Source: Megascapheus bottae
Lineage: Eukaryota > Chordata > Mammalia > Rodentia > Geomyidae
Assembly: GCA_024803745.1 (NCBI GenBank)
Contig: JANJXV010000267.1
Span: 1 to 64,000 of the forward strand
Length of the DNA stretch: 64,000 nt
Direction of reading: 5' to 3'
Shown: positions 38,277 through 51,409 of the stretch, piece by piece
How the letters are laid out: the number at the start of each line of letters is the position of its first letter
Numbering within the stretch: position 1 is the stretch's first letter
Notes under the pieces: generated by a model
What the model was told of the DNA's origin: nothing
The model's database searches: none
What the model saw: only the letters and a program-made list of their open reading frames with translations
Program-made: the position numbers and the translations under genes

Positions 38277-38939
38277 TGCTTTTCACGAGCTAATTCACTC
38301 ACAGCATTTGCTTCTGAAATCTTCGCTTCTGCATCTTGTGAAATACCCCTTTCCCTCAACGTAGACAAGAAAAACAGATCCATCCCATGGTCCATTGTGA
38401 GGCCACTGGTTGGGCTAAGAGCTAGTCGTGCAGCAACACATAAGTTTTATTCTAATACTTTCCAAACTTTGTACTCAAATATGCTACCTACTTACCAACT
38501 TATGTCAGTTATCCTTATGCTATAACTTTTGTTCATTACTACAATATTCTTACACTCCTACGTTAATCCTCTTGCACCTCCCCTGACCTCTCTCATTCTT
38601 TTTTTCTATCTCTGGACCTCTGGTCGTCTTTCAACCCTTATACTGCACGGATCTACACTTGATGGCTGTTGAGCAATATTGTATATGTAGATGGTTAATT
38701 ATTCTCTAGGCTCAGAGGGACTTAAAGACAATAGAGATTGGATTGAGAGGCTTATTGTTTTGGGTATAAATCGCTTATCAGTGGTTGTATTAGGCTGGTC
38801 TGTAAGTGCACAAAAAGAAAGAGTGATAATACCAATCAAAACTTGTGAACATCTAGTGTCTGCCAGCTACAGAGGTCTAGGTTGGTTATATCTGAAAAAC
38901 TATAATCGTATTTAGTAGTAATCTTGCTCCCATTTTCAA

Positions 38940-40123
38940 ATGGGCAGAACAAGAAACTCAAGAAAAATGTCAAATCAAGAAACAACATCCCCCACCCAAT
39001 GTAAACAGACAATGGAACAGTCACTGGCAAACCTAGAGGAGAGTCTTCCAATTGCTACACAAATGCAATTGATAAACATCCTTAATGAAAAATGTGAAAA
39101 TATAAAGAAAGAGATAATGGAGGAAGCCATACCTGAACAAGAGGAAAGCAAAAACAAGGTGATAAGTGAAAAAGAAGAAGCCATAAAGGAGGCCATAATA
39201 AAGGTTTTTCAAAGAAAGATGGATGAATTCAAAGAATCCACAAATAAAAACGTGACCAAACTCCAGCAAATGTCCAAAGAAAATAAAGCTACTGAGCTAA
39301 CCACTCAAAAGGAAATCAAGGAGATAAAGAAATCCATACATGATCTAAAACAAGGGATGCAAGGCATCAAAAGTGAGCAATTAGAAGCAAGGGAGATGAA
39401 AAATAAAGTAGATAGCTTTGATAGCAGGTTAGACATTGCAGAGGAGAGAATTTCCGTGGCTGAAGATAATTTAGGTATTATAAAGAACAGAAAATGAGTC
39501 AATCCAAATCTAGGAAATATGAGAGAGCGCTTCAGGAGGTCCAAGATACAATTAGGAAGCCTAATTTAAGGCTAGTTGGTACTGAGGAGGGCGTGGAGAA
39601 AGAGGTCAATGGTATTGGAAATATACTTCAGGGAATCATCTCAGAGAATTTCCCAAATATCCAGAAGGGCAGGCCCATCCACATACGAGAAGCTTTTAGA
39701 ACCCCAAACAGACCTGACCAGAAAAGAACATCCCACCGCCACATTGTGATCCGAACTGGATCAATAGAAACGAAAGGAAAGATCCTAAAGGCAGCCAGGG
39801 AAAAGGGATCAGTAACCTACAAAGGCAAACCAATCAGAATAACCCCAGATTTCTCAGCAGAGACCATGCAAGCACGAAGTGACTGGAAGCATATATGTCA
39901 TGCCCTTAAATCAAATAACTACCAACCACGAATACTGTAGCCAGCTAAGCTCTCATTCATAACTGAGGGAACAATAAAAACATTCCATTCCAGGGAAAAG
40001 CTGCAACAATATGTCGAAACAAAACCAACACTACAGAGAATTCTCAAAGATGCTCTATACATAGAAAACCAAAATAAATGCAATATAGGGAAAGAAATGG
40101 CACCTAAACAGCATACCATCTAA
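38940..40123 (+). pseudogene. L1 ORF1, broken, U6 (A-like)
   Basis: Segments 38940-39497 and 39494-39940, with the shared frame change and TAG at 39938-39940. The protein matches the U2 version, including EDNLGI at the end of the coiled coil. Confidence 0.93.
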
Positions 40124-40171
40124 GGACCACAAGAACTGTCAAGACACAGGCCCTACTAAAAGCTTTTAAAA

Positions 40172-43100
40172 ATGGTAGGAACTAATAAATATCTCTCAAT
40201 CCTAACTCTCAATATCAATGGACTTAACTCTCCAATTAAACGGCATAGGTTGTCTAGTTGGATCAAAAAGCAAGAGCCATCGTTCTGCTGACTTCGAGAG
40301 ACACATCTTACCCAAAAACAATCACCTTTGGAAGTGAGAGGTTGGAATAAACTCTATCAAGCTAACTGCCCCCATAAACAGGCTAGAGTTGCCATCCTCA
40401 TATCAGATACAATAGACTTCAAACTAAAATTAGTAAGAAAAGACAAAGAAGGTTACTACATACTACTAAAGGGATCTTTCCTCCCGGAAGACATAACAAT
40501 CCTAAATATTTACACACCCAATCCCGGAGCTCCAAACTTCATCAAGCAAACTTTACTTACACTGAAACCATACATAGATTGAAACACAGTGTTGGTGAGT
40601 TTAACACACCACTCTCACCTATGGACAGATCAACAAGGCAAAAACTCAACAGAGAAACCTTAGAACTGAACAACTATATAGACCAACTAGATCTAACAGA
40701 CATCTGCAGAATATTCCACCCAGTAACACCACAATATACGTTTTTCTCAGCAGCACATGGAACATTTTCCAAAATAGACCACATCTTAGGCCATAAAGCA
40801 AACCTGGACAGATTCAGAAACACTGAAATTATTCCATGCACACTCTCAGAACATAAAGGCATCAAATTGGAGCTGAACACACATCTCCACCAAAGAAAAC
40901 CCTGTAACTCATGGAGAATGAACCACACATTGAATCAAAAACAATGGGTAATCGAAGAGATCAGAACAGATATCCAACTTTTTACGAAATTTAACAATAA
41001 GGAGCACACACATATCAACTCCTTAGGGACACAACAAAGGCAGTACTCAGAGGAAAATTTATAGCGCGGAGTGCCTACAACAGCAAGTTGGAAAAATGGC
41101 AAACCAACTAGTTAATGTCTCACCTTAACCTCCTGGAAAAAGAGCAACAAACCAACCCTAAACCCATTAGGAGAAAGCAAATTATTAAAATCAAAGCAGA
41201 ATTAAATGATTTGGAATAAAAAAAACTATAGAAAGAATCAACAAAACAAGGAGTTGGTTCTTGAAAGAATTAACAAAATTGACAAGCCCTTAGCAAATCT
41301 TACCAAAAAAAGAAGAGAGCATATCGAAATAAACAAAATCGCAGATGAAAATGGTAATATCACGACAGAAATTACCAAGATCCAGAATATCATGAGGGAA
41401 TACTTCTCAAACCTGTAGGCCAACAAATTTGAGAATCTAGAAGAAATGGATGAATTCCTAGACAATATTAACATACACACACTGAACCAAGAAGAGCTAA
41501 CCCAACTCAACAGGCCTATTTCAAGCTCTGAAATAGAAATGGAAATTAGACAACTTCCACTTAAAAAGAGCCCAGGGCCAGATGGATTCACAGCTGAATT
41601 CTATAAGGTCTTCAAAGCAGAGCTCACACCAATACTCCTCAAGCTCTTCAACGAAATTGAAAATGAAGGTTCTTTACTAAACTGATTCTGTGAAGCCAGC
41701 ATATCCCTCATCCCCAAACCAGACAGAGATTCATCAAAGAAAGAGATCTATAGACCCATTTCTTTGATGAACATCGATGCAAAACTTCTCAACAAAATAC
41801 TGGCCAACCGTCTACAACAACTCATCAAAAAAAATATACACTATGATCAAACTGGATTCATCACAGGGAGGCAAAGCTGGTTCAACATACACAAATCAAT
41901 TAATATAATTCAACACTTCAACAGGAGCAGGGATAAAATCACATGATTGTCTCAATAGATGCGGAAAAGGCATTTGACAAGATCCAAAACCCCTTTATGT
42001 TAAAAGATGTGGAGAAACTAGGAATCCATGGAACATTTCTCAATGTAATAAAGGCTGCGTATGAGAAACTCACTGCTAGTATTATACTTAATGGTGAAAA
42101 TCTAAAGCCATTCCCTCTAAAATCAGGAACGAGACAAGGATGCCCACTCTCTCCACTCCTTTTTAACATAGTAGTAGAATTCCTAGGCAGTGCAATATGG
42201 CAAGAAGCAAGCATAAAGGGGATCCAAGTAGGGAAAGAGGAAATAAAACTATCCCTCTTTGCAGATGACATGATTCTGTATTTAAAGTATCCTATAGACT
42301 CTACTCCCAAGCTCCTTGAGCTGATTCAAAGCTTTGGAAGGGTAGCAGGCCATAAAATCAACCCTCACAAATCAACTGCCTTACTTTACGCCAACACTGA
42401 GAGGAACGAGGCAATAATCAGGAAAGAAAATCCTTTCACAATAGCCTCAAAGAAAATAAAGTACCTAGCAATTAGCTTAACTAAGAATGTAAAGGACCGT
42501 TTAGATGAAAACTTTAAAACCGTAAAAAAGGAAATTAAAGCAGAACTAAGGAAATGGAAAAACCTCCCATGCTCCTGGATTGGAAGAATCAACATTGTGA
42601 AAATGACAATCTTGCCAAGGGCTATCTACAAATTCAATGTAATACCCATCAACATCCCAATGTCATTCTTTAAAGACATAGAAGAGGCAATTCAAAATTT
42701 CATATGGAATAATAAAAGACCCCGTATAGCAAAAACACTTCTTAGCAGAAAGAACAGCGCTGGAGGAATTTCAATTCCAAACTTAAGGCTCTATTACAGA
42801 GCTATAATTCTCAAAACAGCTTGGTACTGGCACAAGAACAGGCCTGAAGTCCAATGGAGTAGAACTGCGGACCCAGATATTAAACCACAGACCTATGGCC
42901 ACCTAATCTTTGACCAGGGAGCCAAAAAAATAGAATGGAAGAAAGATAGCCTCTTCAACAAGTTGTGCTGGCAGAACTGGTTAAACACCTGCAGAAAACT
43001 AAAGTTGGATCCTTCTTTGTCCCCTTGCACTAGAATTAACTCCAAATGGATCAAAGACGTGGAGGTAAAAGCTGACACACTGAAAAGTTTACAGGAAGGA

Positions 43101-44006
43101 ATAGGAGATACACTAGGCCTCCTTGGTACAGGTCGAAACTTTCTTAATAAGGACCAAGAATCACAACAAATCAGAGAAAGGCTGGATCAGTGGGACTGCA
43201 TTAAACTGCAGAGCTTTTGTATGGCAACGGATATAGCTAGTAAACTAATCAGGAAGCCTACAGAGTGGGAGAAGATCTTCACCACCCAAACAACGGAACA
43301 AGGCCTCATATCTAAAATATATCAACAACTCAAAAAATTGAATCACTCCAAAACTAACCTCCAAAGTAACACCCATCCCATTACAAAATGGGCCAAAGAC
43401 TTAAAGAGAGTCTTCTCTGAAGAAGAAAGAAAAATGGCCTATAGACACATGAAGAAATGCTCAACATCTCTGGTCATAAAAGAAATGCAAGTCAAAACAA
43501 GTCTAAGATTCCACCTAACTCCAGTTAGAATGGCCAGGATCAGGAAAACGAATGACAACAGATGCTGGAGGGGATGTGGTCAGGAGGGATCACTACTACA
43601 CTGTTGGTGGGAGTGCAAACTCGTTCAACCACTATGGAAAGCAGTGCGGCAGTGCCTCAAAACGCTAAACATACAACTCCCCTATGACCCAGCAATTCCA
43701 GTACTTGGCATTTACCCAACAATCCAGAAACAAGGGCATACTAAACGCACTAGCACAACAATGTTCATTGCAGCACTATTCACCATAGCAAAGATATGGA
43801 ACCAACCCAGATGTCCCTCAGTTGATGAGTGGATCAACAAGTTGTGGTATTTGTACACAATGCAATTCTATGCTGCTGTCAGAAAGAATGACATCGCCCC
43901 ATTTGTTAGGAAATGGAAAGACTTAGAACAAATCATATTAAGTGAAGTAAGCCAGACTCAAAGGAACTTAGGCTCAGTGGTTTCCCTCATTCGTCATAAT
44001 CAGTAG
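40172..44006 (+). pseudogene. L1 ORF2, broken; 687-codon open 3' part, U6
   Basis: The endonuclease half is badly damaged: codon-40 TGA, TGA at 40580-40582, a 4-base loss just after it, a 3-base loss near 40933 and TAG at 41416-41418. Open pieces are 40328-40582, 40579-41064, 41206-41418, 41446-41685 and 41764-41946. The 3' part, 41943-44006, is one open frame of 687 codons from SIDAEKAFD (RT motif A) through FADD and the CX3CX7HX4C motif to the normal ORF2 end. A one-base loss at GATAAAATC near 41936 separates it from the upstream RT fingers. It lacks the endonuclease and the RT N-terminal part, so no full enzyme can be made. Confidence 0.94.
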
Positions 44007-45050
44007 AAACCTTGGGCTCTACTAGCAGAGATTGGCAATAGAGCAAAAGGCCATATATAAGGCCATATAATGTGAAGCTAATTGAAAGGACCTCCAGGAT
44101 ATTGACACAAAAGCCATATAATGGATGATTGTTGTCCTTAATGTACTATGTTGTCTCTCATCTCGCTTGCTGTCCCTTGGTTATCCCATATTGGTATAGT
44201 ATCTCACTTTGTTATCTGATATATTGAATTTATTTGTATTTGGATATTTGAAATTTGATAGGGAAGGGGGGAAAACCAAGACGGGTGGGGGGTGTGGCGT
44301 TGGAGGGAAATGGGTACCAAGACATGTGAAAGGGTATCAATGTATGTGAATTAATGCACCTTCTATCTGGCAAATATCATCTAACCCTTTTACTAATTAC
44401 AATAAAAAAATGAAAAAAAAAGAAAGTTGTAGTGTGTGGGGAGGATGATGGGGTCAAATACATTTTTTCTTAGAAATTTACCTCATCTGGTTGCCCTGGA
44501 TTTTCTGGGCCTTCTTCTTAGAGAAAGTTCTGTTATACTGGATTTGTGGCTTGGCAATGATCTAGCATGTACATTTTCGAGTAAGACATCCACAACTTCC
44601 ATGCCTGAGACTCGAGTTTCCTGACCTTTGGCAACAGCACAGCAACATCTTTCTTCCTCCTGAGTCACAGGCCAAGTGAGCTGGCTTGAGCTGGTTGTTA
44701 GTTACAGTGGCTTGGTTACCAGGGTTCCATATTCTGTTCCATTGTGAGGGAGGCAGGGTCACCTTTCAGGGCCCAATGACCAAAGATCCTTGCTCACAAA
44801 AGACCTCACCAAAGACATACTGGAGGCTGAATCTCTCCTCCAGTCTCACAATATACATGTGGATGTAGTATACAGCACACCTTATTTTCCAATCCCAATG
44901 TCTTCCACTAGGCCCAACTACCAGTCTGGTCTCAGGCTCAAGGAGCCTTTCTTAGGTAAGATCCAAACTTAAGGGTCAATATTGCCCTCATCCTTTACAA
45001 AACATTTGCTTCACAGTGCCTTCTCTGCCTGCATTTTGCCCCTTGTCGAA

Positions 45051-45245
45051 TTTTTTTTGTTTTTGCTAGTCTTGGGACTTGACCTCAGAGTGTGAACATT
45101 GTTCTTTTGCTTTCTTTAGGCTTTAGCTGTCCCACCGAGCCACAGCACCACTTGCAGCGTTTTCTATGTATGTGGTAATGAGGAATCAAACCTGAGGCTT
45201 ACTGCTTGGTAGCCAAGGACTCTCCCACTAGGTCAAACACACAGG
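45051..45245 (-). mobile_element. Dimeric ID-like SINE, minus strand, U7
   Basis: Co-amplified copy with B-type alleles (CTATGTATG, CTCTCCCACTA). Confidence 0.72.
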
Positions 45246-45484
45246 GCATCTTGCACATATTTTTGACGTCAATCTACTAGGATATTATTAGGTTTCTGTA
45301 TCCTAATCAATTTTTTCCTGATGATTAGCTTTGCTGTCATGTGTAAAAAATGCAAGAGGGAAAAACACAGAAGAATTAGTGAAATTAAAAAAAAGCATTA
45401 GACACAGTTAAGTGTTCATTCTTTGTAGGAGAAAGGATATTTGGATATGATGATGATGATGATGACTTTATAATTACTATGTCA

Positions 45485-45690
45485 GGGTTGAGAGTTTGGC
45501 ATAGTGTTAGAGTGCTTGCCTAGCATCCATGAAGATCTGGGTTTGATTGCTCAGTACCACATAGATAGAAAATCTAGATGTGGCACTGTGGCTCAAGTGG
45601 CAGAGGGCTAGACTTGAGAAAACCCGAGGACAGTGCTCAGGCCCTGAATTCAAGCCCCAAGAGTGGCAGAAAGATAAAAGAAAATAAAAA
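45485..45690 (+). mobile_element. Dimeric ID-like SINE, plus strand, U7
   Basis: Co-amplified copy. The A box carries TGGCATAGTGT where other units have TGGCATAGTGG; U8 shares this change. Confidence 0.78.
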
Positions 45691-46353
45691 TGCTTTTTAC
45701 GAGCTAATTCACTCACAGCATTTGCTTCTGAAATCTTCGCTTCTGCATCTTGTGAAATACCCCTTTCCCTCAACGTAGACAAGAAAAACAGATCCATCCC
45801 ATGGTCCACTGTGAGGCCACTGGTTGGGCTAAGAGGTAGTCGTGCAGCAACACATAAGTTTTATTCTAATACTTTCCAAACTTTGTACTCAAATATGCTA
45901 CCTACTTACCAAGTTATGTCAGTTATCCTTATGCTATAACTTTTCTTCATTACTACAATATTCTTACACTCCTACGTTAATCCTCTTGCACCTCCCCTGA
46001 CCTCTCTCATTCTTTTTTTCTATCTCTGGACCTCTGCTCGTCTTTCAACCCTTATACTGCACGGATCTACACTTGATGGCTGTTGAGCAATATTGTATAT
46101 GTAGGTGGTTAATTATTCTCTAGGCTCAGAGGGACTTAAAGGCAATAGGGATTGGATTGAGAGGCTTATTGTTTTGGGTATAAATCGCTTATCAGTGGTT
46201 GTATTAGACTGGTCTGTAAGTGCACAAAAAGAGAGAGTGATAATACCAATCAAAACTTGTGAACATCTAGTGTCTGCCAGCTGCAGATGTCTAGGTTGGT
46301 TATATCTGAAAAACTATAATCGTATTTAGTAGTAATCTTGCTCCCATTTTCAA

Positions 46354-47536
46354 ATGGGCAGAACAAGAAACTCAAGCAAAATGTCAAATCAAGAAACAAC
46401 ATCCCCCACCCAATGTAAATAGACAATGGAACAGTCACTGGCAAACCTAGAGGAGAGTCTTCCACGTGCTACACAAATGCAATTGATAAACATCATTAAT
46501 GGAAAATGTGAAAATATAAAGAAAGAGATAATGGAGGAAACCATAGCTGAACAAGAGGAAAGCAAAAACAAGGTGATAAGTGAAAAAGAAGAAGCCAAAT
46601 AGGAGGCCATAATAAAGGTTTTTCAAAGAAAGATGGATGAATTCGTAGAATCCACAAATAAAAACCGGACCAAACTCCAGCAAATGTCCAACGAAAATAA
46701 AGTTACTGAGCTAACCACTCAAAAGGAAATCAAGGAGATAAAGAAATCCATACATGATCTAAAACAAGGGATGCAAGGCATCAAAAGTGAGCAATTAGAA
46801 GCAAGGGAGATGAAAAATAAAGTAGATAGCTTTGATAGCAGGTTAGACATTGCAGAGGAGAGAATTCCGTGGCTGAAGATAATTTAGGTATTATAAAGAA
46901 CAGAAAATGAGTTAATTCCAATCTAGGAAATATGAGAGAGCGCTTTAGGTGGTCCAAGATACAATTAGGAAGCCTAATTTAAGGCTAGTTGGTATTGAGG
47001 AGGGCGTGGAGAAAGAGGTCAATGGTATTGGAAATATACTTCAGGGAATCATCTCAGAGAATTTCCCAAATATCCAGAAGGGCAGGCCCACCCACATACG
47101 AGAAGCTTTTAGAACCCCAAACAGACCTGACCAGAAAAGAACATCCCACCGCCACATTGTGATCCGAACTGGATCAATAGAAACGAAAGGAAAGATCCTA
47201 AAGGCAGCCAGGGAAAAGGGATCAGTAACCTACAAAGGCAAACCAATCAGAATAACCCCAGATTTCTCAGCAGAGACCATGCAAGCACGAAGTGACTGGA
47301 AGCATATATGTCATGCCCTTAAATCAAATAACTACCAACCAAGAATACTGTAGCCAGCTAAGCTCTCATTCATAATTGAGGGAACAATAAAAACATTCCA
47401 TTCCAGGGAAAAGCTGCAACAATATGTCGAAACAAAACCAACACTACAGAGAATTCCCAACGATGCTCTATACATAGATAACCAAAATAAATGCATTATA
47501 GGGAAAGAAATGGCACCTAAACAGCATACCATCTAA
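46354..47536 (+). pseudogene. L1 ORF1, heavily broken, U7
   Basis: Beyond the array-wide lesions, this copy has AAATAG in place of AAACAG near 46418 (nonsense after 22 codons), a second TAG in the AAATAGGAG stretch near 46599 and a one-base loss at AGAATTCCG near 46862. Open pieces are 46633-46887 (coiled coil) and 46949-47353 (RRM and C-terminal domain, ending at the shared TAG). It is the most decayed ORF1 in the window. Confidence 0.92.
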
Positions 47537-47584
47537 GGACCACAAGAACTGTCAAGACACAGGCCCTACTAAAAGCTTTTAAAA

Positions 47585-50500
47585 ATGGTAGGAACTAATA
47601 AATATGTCTCAATCCTAACTCTCAATATCAATGGACTGAACTCTCCAATTAAACGGCATAGGTTGTCTAGTTGGATCAAAAAGCAAGAGCCATCATTCTG
47701 CTGCCTTCTAGAGACATATCTTACCCAAAAACAATCATCTTTAGAAAGTGAGAGGTTGGAATAAACTCTATCAAGCTAACTGCCCAAATAAACAGGCTAG
47801 AGTTGCCATCCTCATATCAGATACAATAGACTTCAAACAAAATATAGTAAGAAAAGACAAAGAAGTGTACAACATACTACTAAAGGGATCTTTCCTCCAG
47901 GAAGACATAACGATCCTAAATATTTACACACCCAATCCCGGAGCTCCAAACTTCACTTACACTGAAACCATACATAGATCGAAATACAGTGATTGTTGGT
48001 GAGTTTAACACACCACTCTCACCTATGGACAGATCAACAAGGCAAAAACTCAACAGAGAAACCTTAGAACTGAACAACTATATAGACCAACTAGATCTAA
48101 CAGACATCTGCAGAATATTCCACCCAGTAACACCACAATATACGTTTTTCTCAGCAGCACATGGAACATTTTCCAAAATAGACCACATCTTAGGCCATAA
48201 AGCAAACCTGGACAGATTCAGAAACACTGAAATTATTCCATGCACACTCTCAGACCATAAAGGCATCAAATTGGAGCTGAACACACATCTCCACCAAAGA
48301 AAACCCTGTAACTCATGGAGACTGAACCACACATTGTTGAATCATCAAAAACAATGGGTAATCGAAGAGATCAGAACAGATATCCAACTGTTTATGAAAT
48401 TTGACAATAAGGAGCACACAAATATCAACTCCTTAGGGACACAACAAAGGCAGTACTCAGAGGAAAATTTATAGCGCGGAGTGCCTACAACAGCAAGTTG
48501 GAAAAATGGCAAACCAACTAGTTAATGTCTCACCTTAACCTCCTGGAAAAAGAGCAACAAACCAACCCTAAACCCATTAGGGTTTATTAAAATCAAAGCA
48601 GAATTAAACGATTTGGAATAAAAAAAAACTATAAAAAGAATCAACAAAACAAGGAGTTGGTTTTTGAAAGAATTAACAAAATTGAGAAGCCCTTAGCAAA
48701 TCTTACCAAAAAAAGAAGAGAGCATATCGAAATAAACAAAATCGCAGATGAAAATGGTAATATCACGACAGAAATTATCAAGATCCAGAATATCATGAGG
48801 GAATACTTCTCAAACCTTTACGCCAACAAATTTGAGAATCTAGAAGAAATGGATGAATTCCTAGACAATATTAACATACACACACTGAACCAAGAAGAGC
48901 TAACCCAACTCAACAGGCCTATTTCAAGCTCTGAAATAGAAATGGAAATTAGACAACTTCCACTTAAAAAGAGCCCAGGGACAGATGGATTCACAGCTGA
49001 ATTCTATAAGGTCTTCAAAGCAGAGCTCACACCAATACTCCTCAAGCTCTTCAACGAAATTGAAAATGAAGGTTCTTTACTAAACTGATTCTGTGAAGCC
49101 AGCATATCCCTCATCCCCAAACCAGACAGAGATTCATCAAAGAAAGAGATCTATAGACCCATTTCTTTGATGAACATCGATGCAAAACTTCTCAACAAAA
49201 TACTGGCCAACCGTCTACAACAACTCATCAAAAAAAATATACACTATGATCAAACTGGATTCATCACAGGGAGGCAAAGCTGGTTCAACATACACAAATC
49301 AATTAATATAATTCAACACATCAACAGGAGCAGGGATAAAATCACATGATTGTCTCAATAGATGTGGAAAAGGCATTTGACAAGATCCAAAACCCCTTTA
49401 TGTTAAAAGACGTGGAGAAACTAGGAATCCATGGAACATTTCTCAATGTAATAAAGGCTGTGTATGAGAAACCCACTGCTAGTATTATACTTAATGGTGA
49501 CAATCTAAAGCCATTCCCTCTAAAATCAGGAACGAGACAAGGATGCCCACTCTCTCCACTCCTTTTTAACATAGTACTAGAATTCCTAGGCAGTGCAATA
49601 TGGCAAGAAGCAAGCATAAAGGGGATCCAAGTAGGGAAAGAGGAAATAAAACTATCCCTCTTTGCAGATGACATGATTCTGTATTTAAAGAATCCTATAG
49701 ACTCTACTCCCAAGCTCCTTGAGCTGATTCAAAGCTTTGGAAGGGTAGCAGGCTATAAAATCAACCCTCACAAATCAACTGCCTTACTTTACGCCAACAC
49801 TGAGAGGAACGAGGCAATAATCAGGAAAGAAAATCCTTTCACAATAGCCTCAAAGAAAATAAAGTACCTAGCAATTAGCTTAACTAAGAATGTAAAGGAC
49901 CGTTTAGATGAAAACTTTAAAACCCTAAAAAAGGAAATTAAAGCAGAACTAAGGAAATGGAAAAACCTCCCATGCTCCTGGATTGGAAGAATCAACATTG
50001 TGAAAATGACAATCTTGCCAAGGGCTATCTACAAATTCAATGTAATACCCATCAACATCCCAATGTCATTCTTTAAAGACATAGAAGAGGCAATTCAAAA
50101 TTTCATATGGAATAATAAAAGACCCCGTATAGCAAAAACACTTCTTAGCAGAAAGAACAGCGCTGGAGGAATTTCAATTCCAAACTTAAGGCTCTATTAC
50201 AGAGCTATAATTCTCAAAACAGCTTGGTACTGGCACAAGAACAGGCCTGAAGTCCAATGGAGTAGAACTGCGGACCCAGATATTAAACCACAGACCTATG
50301 GCCACCTAATCTTTGACCAGGGAGCCAAAAAAATAGAATGGAAGAAAGATAGCCTCTTCAACAAGTTGTGCTGGCAGAACTGGTTAAACACCTGCAGAAA
50401 ACTAAAGTTGGATCCTTCTTTGTCACCTTGCACTAGAATTAACTCCAAATGGATCAAAGACGTGGAGGTAAAAGCTGGCACACTGAAAAGTTTACAGGAA

Positions 50501-51409
50501 GGAATAGGAGATACAGTAGGCCTCCTTGGTACAGGTCGAAACTTTCTTAATAAGGACCAAGAATCACAACAAATCAGAGAAAGGCTGGATAAGTGGGACT
50601 GCATTAAACTGCAGAGCTTTTGTATGGCAACGGATATAGCTAGTAAACTAATCAGGAAGCCTACAGAGTGGGAGAAGATCTTCACCACCCAAACAACGGA
50701 ACAAGGCCTCATATCTAAAATATATCAACAACTCAAAAAATTGAATCACTCCAAAACTAACCTCCAAAGTAACACCCATCCCATTACAAAATGGGCCAAA
50801 GACTTAAAGAGAGTCTTCTCTGAAGAAGAAAGAAAAATGGCCTATAGACACATGAAGAAATGCTCAACATCTCTGGTCATAAAAGAAATGCAAATCAAAA
50901 CAAGTCTAAGATTCCACCTAACTCCAGTTAGAATGGCCAGGATCAGGAAAACGAATGACAACAGATGCTGGAGGGGATGTGGTCAGGAGGGATCACTACT
51001 ACACTGTTGGTGGGAGTGCAAACTCGTTCAACCACTATGGAAAGCAGTGCGGCAGTGCCTCAAAACGCTAAACATACAACTCCCCTATGACCCAGCAATT
51101 CCAGTACTTGGCATTTACCCAACAATCCAGAAACAAGGGCATACTAAACCCACTAGCACAACAATGTTCATTGCAGCACTATTCACCATAGCAAAGATAT
51201 GGAACCAACCCAGATGTCCCTCAGTTGATGAGTGGATCAACAAGTTGTGGTATTTGTACACAATGCAATTCTATGCTGCTGTCAGAAAGAATGACATCGC
51301 CCCATTTGTTAGGAAATGGAAAGACTTAGAACAAATCATATTAAGTGAAGTAAGCCAGACTCAAAGGAACTTAGGCTCAGTGGTTTCCCTCATTCGTCAT
51401 AATCAGTAG
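47585..51409 (+). pseudogene. L1 ORF2, broken; 687-codon open 3' part, U7
   Basis: This is the only copy without the codon-40 TGA: it reads TGC CTT CTA GAG there, near 47702. It is shifted out of frame soon after (CTTTAGAAAG near 47740). A 14-base deletion at 47948-47955 and an indel near 48581 add damage. Open pieces are 47748-48002, 47989-48474, 48657-49088, 49167-49349 and 49346-51409. The last is a 687-codon frame with RT motif A, FADD and the cysteine motif, equivalent to 41943-44006. SPGTDGF replaces SPGPDGF, shared with U9. The GEFN change is present, as in all copies. Confidence 0.94.

Larger units (their letters stand above)
37007..38821. other. Inter-L1 spacer, U5/U6 (transitional)
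   Basis: Layout as elsewhere: TGACGTCA at 37850-37857, (ATG)6 at 38033-38050 and two SINEs. It mixes B-type alleles (ACATACTGG near 37401, the extra C near 37627, TTTCCCTC near 38350) with A-type alleles (CTATTTATG near 37750, CTCTACCACTA near 37806). Other sequence is unassigned. Confidence 0.8.
38822..44421 (+). mobile_element. LINE-1 element, U6 (A/B recombinant)
   Basis: ORF1 at 38940-40123, ORF2 at 40172-44006, tail to 44421. The 5' half has A-type alleles: CATCCTTAATG in ORF1 and CCTTTGGAAG in the endonuclease. From 41520 onward every diagnostic site is B-type: A8 instead of A9, ITGRQS, PFMLKD, the intact join at QCLKTLN, and GATTGGCAA in the 3' UTR. The endonuclease interval 40560-41000 has several private changes. 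This pattern is best explained by unequal exchange or gene conversion. Confidence 0.95.
44422..46235. other. Inter-L1 spacer, U6/U7 (B-type, diverged)
   Basis: TGACGTCA at 45264-45271, (ATG)6 at 45447-45464, two SINEs, remainder unassigned. It has many private changes and a 3-base loss at TTATTTTCC near 44885. GTTCTTTTGC near 45108 and CTTTTCTTCATT near 45951 are shared with U9 but not U8. Confidence 0.8.
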
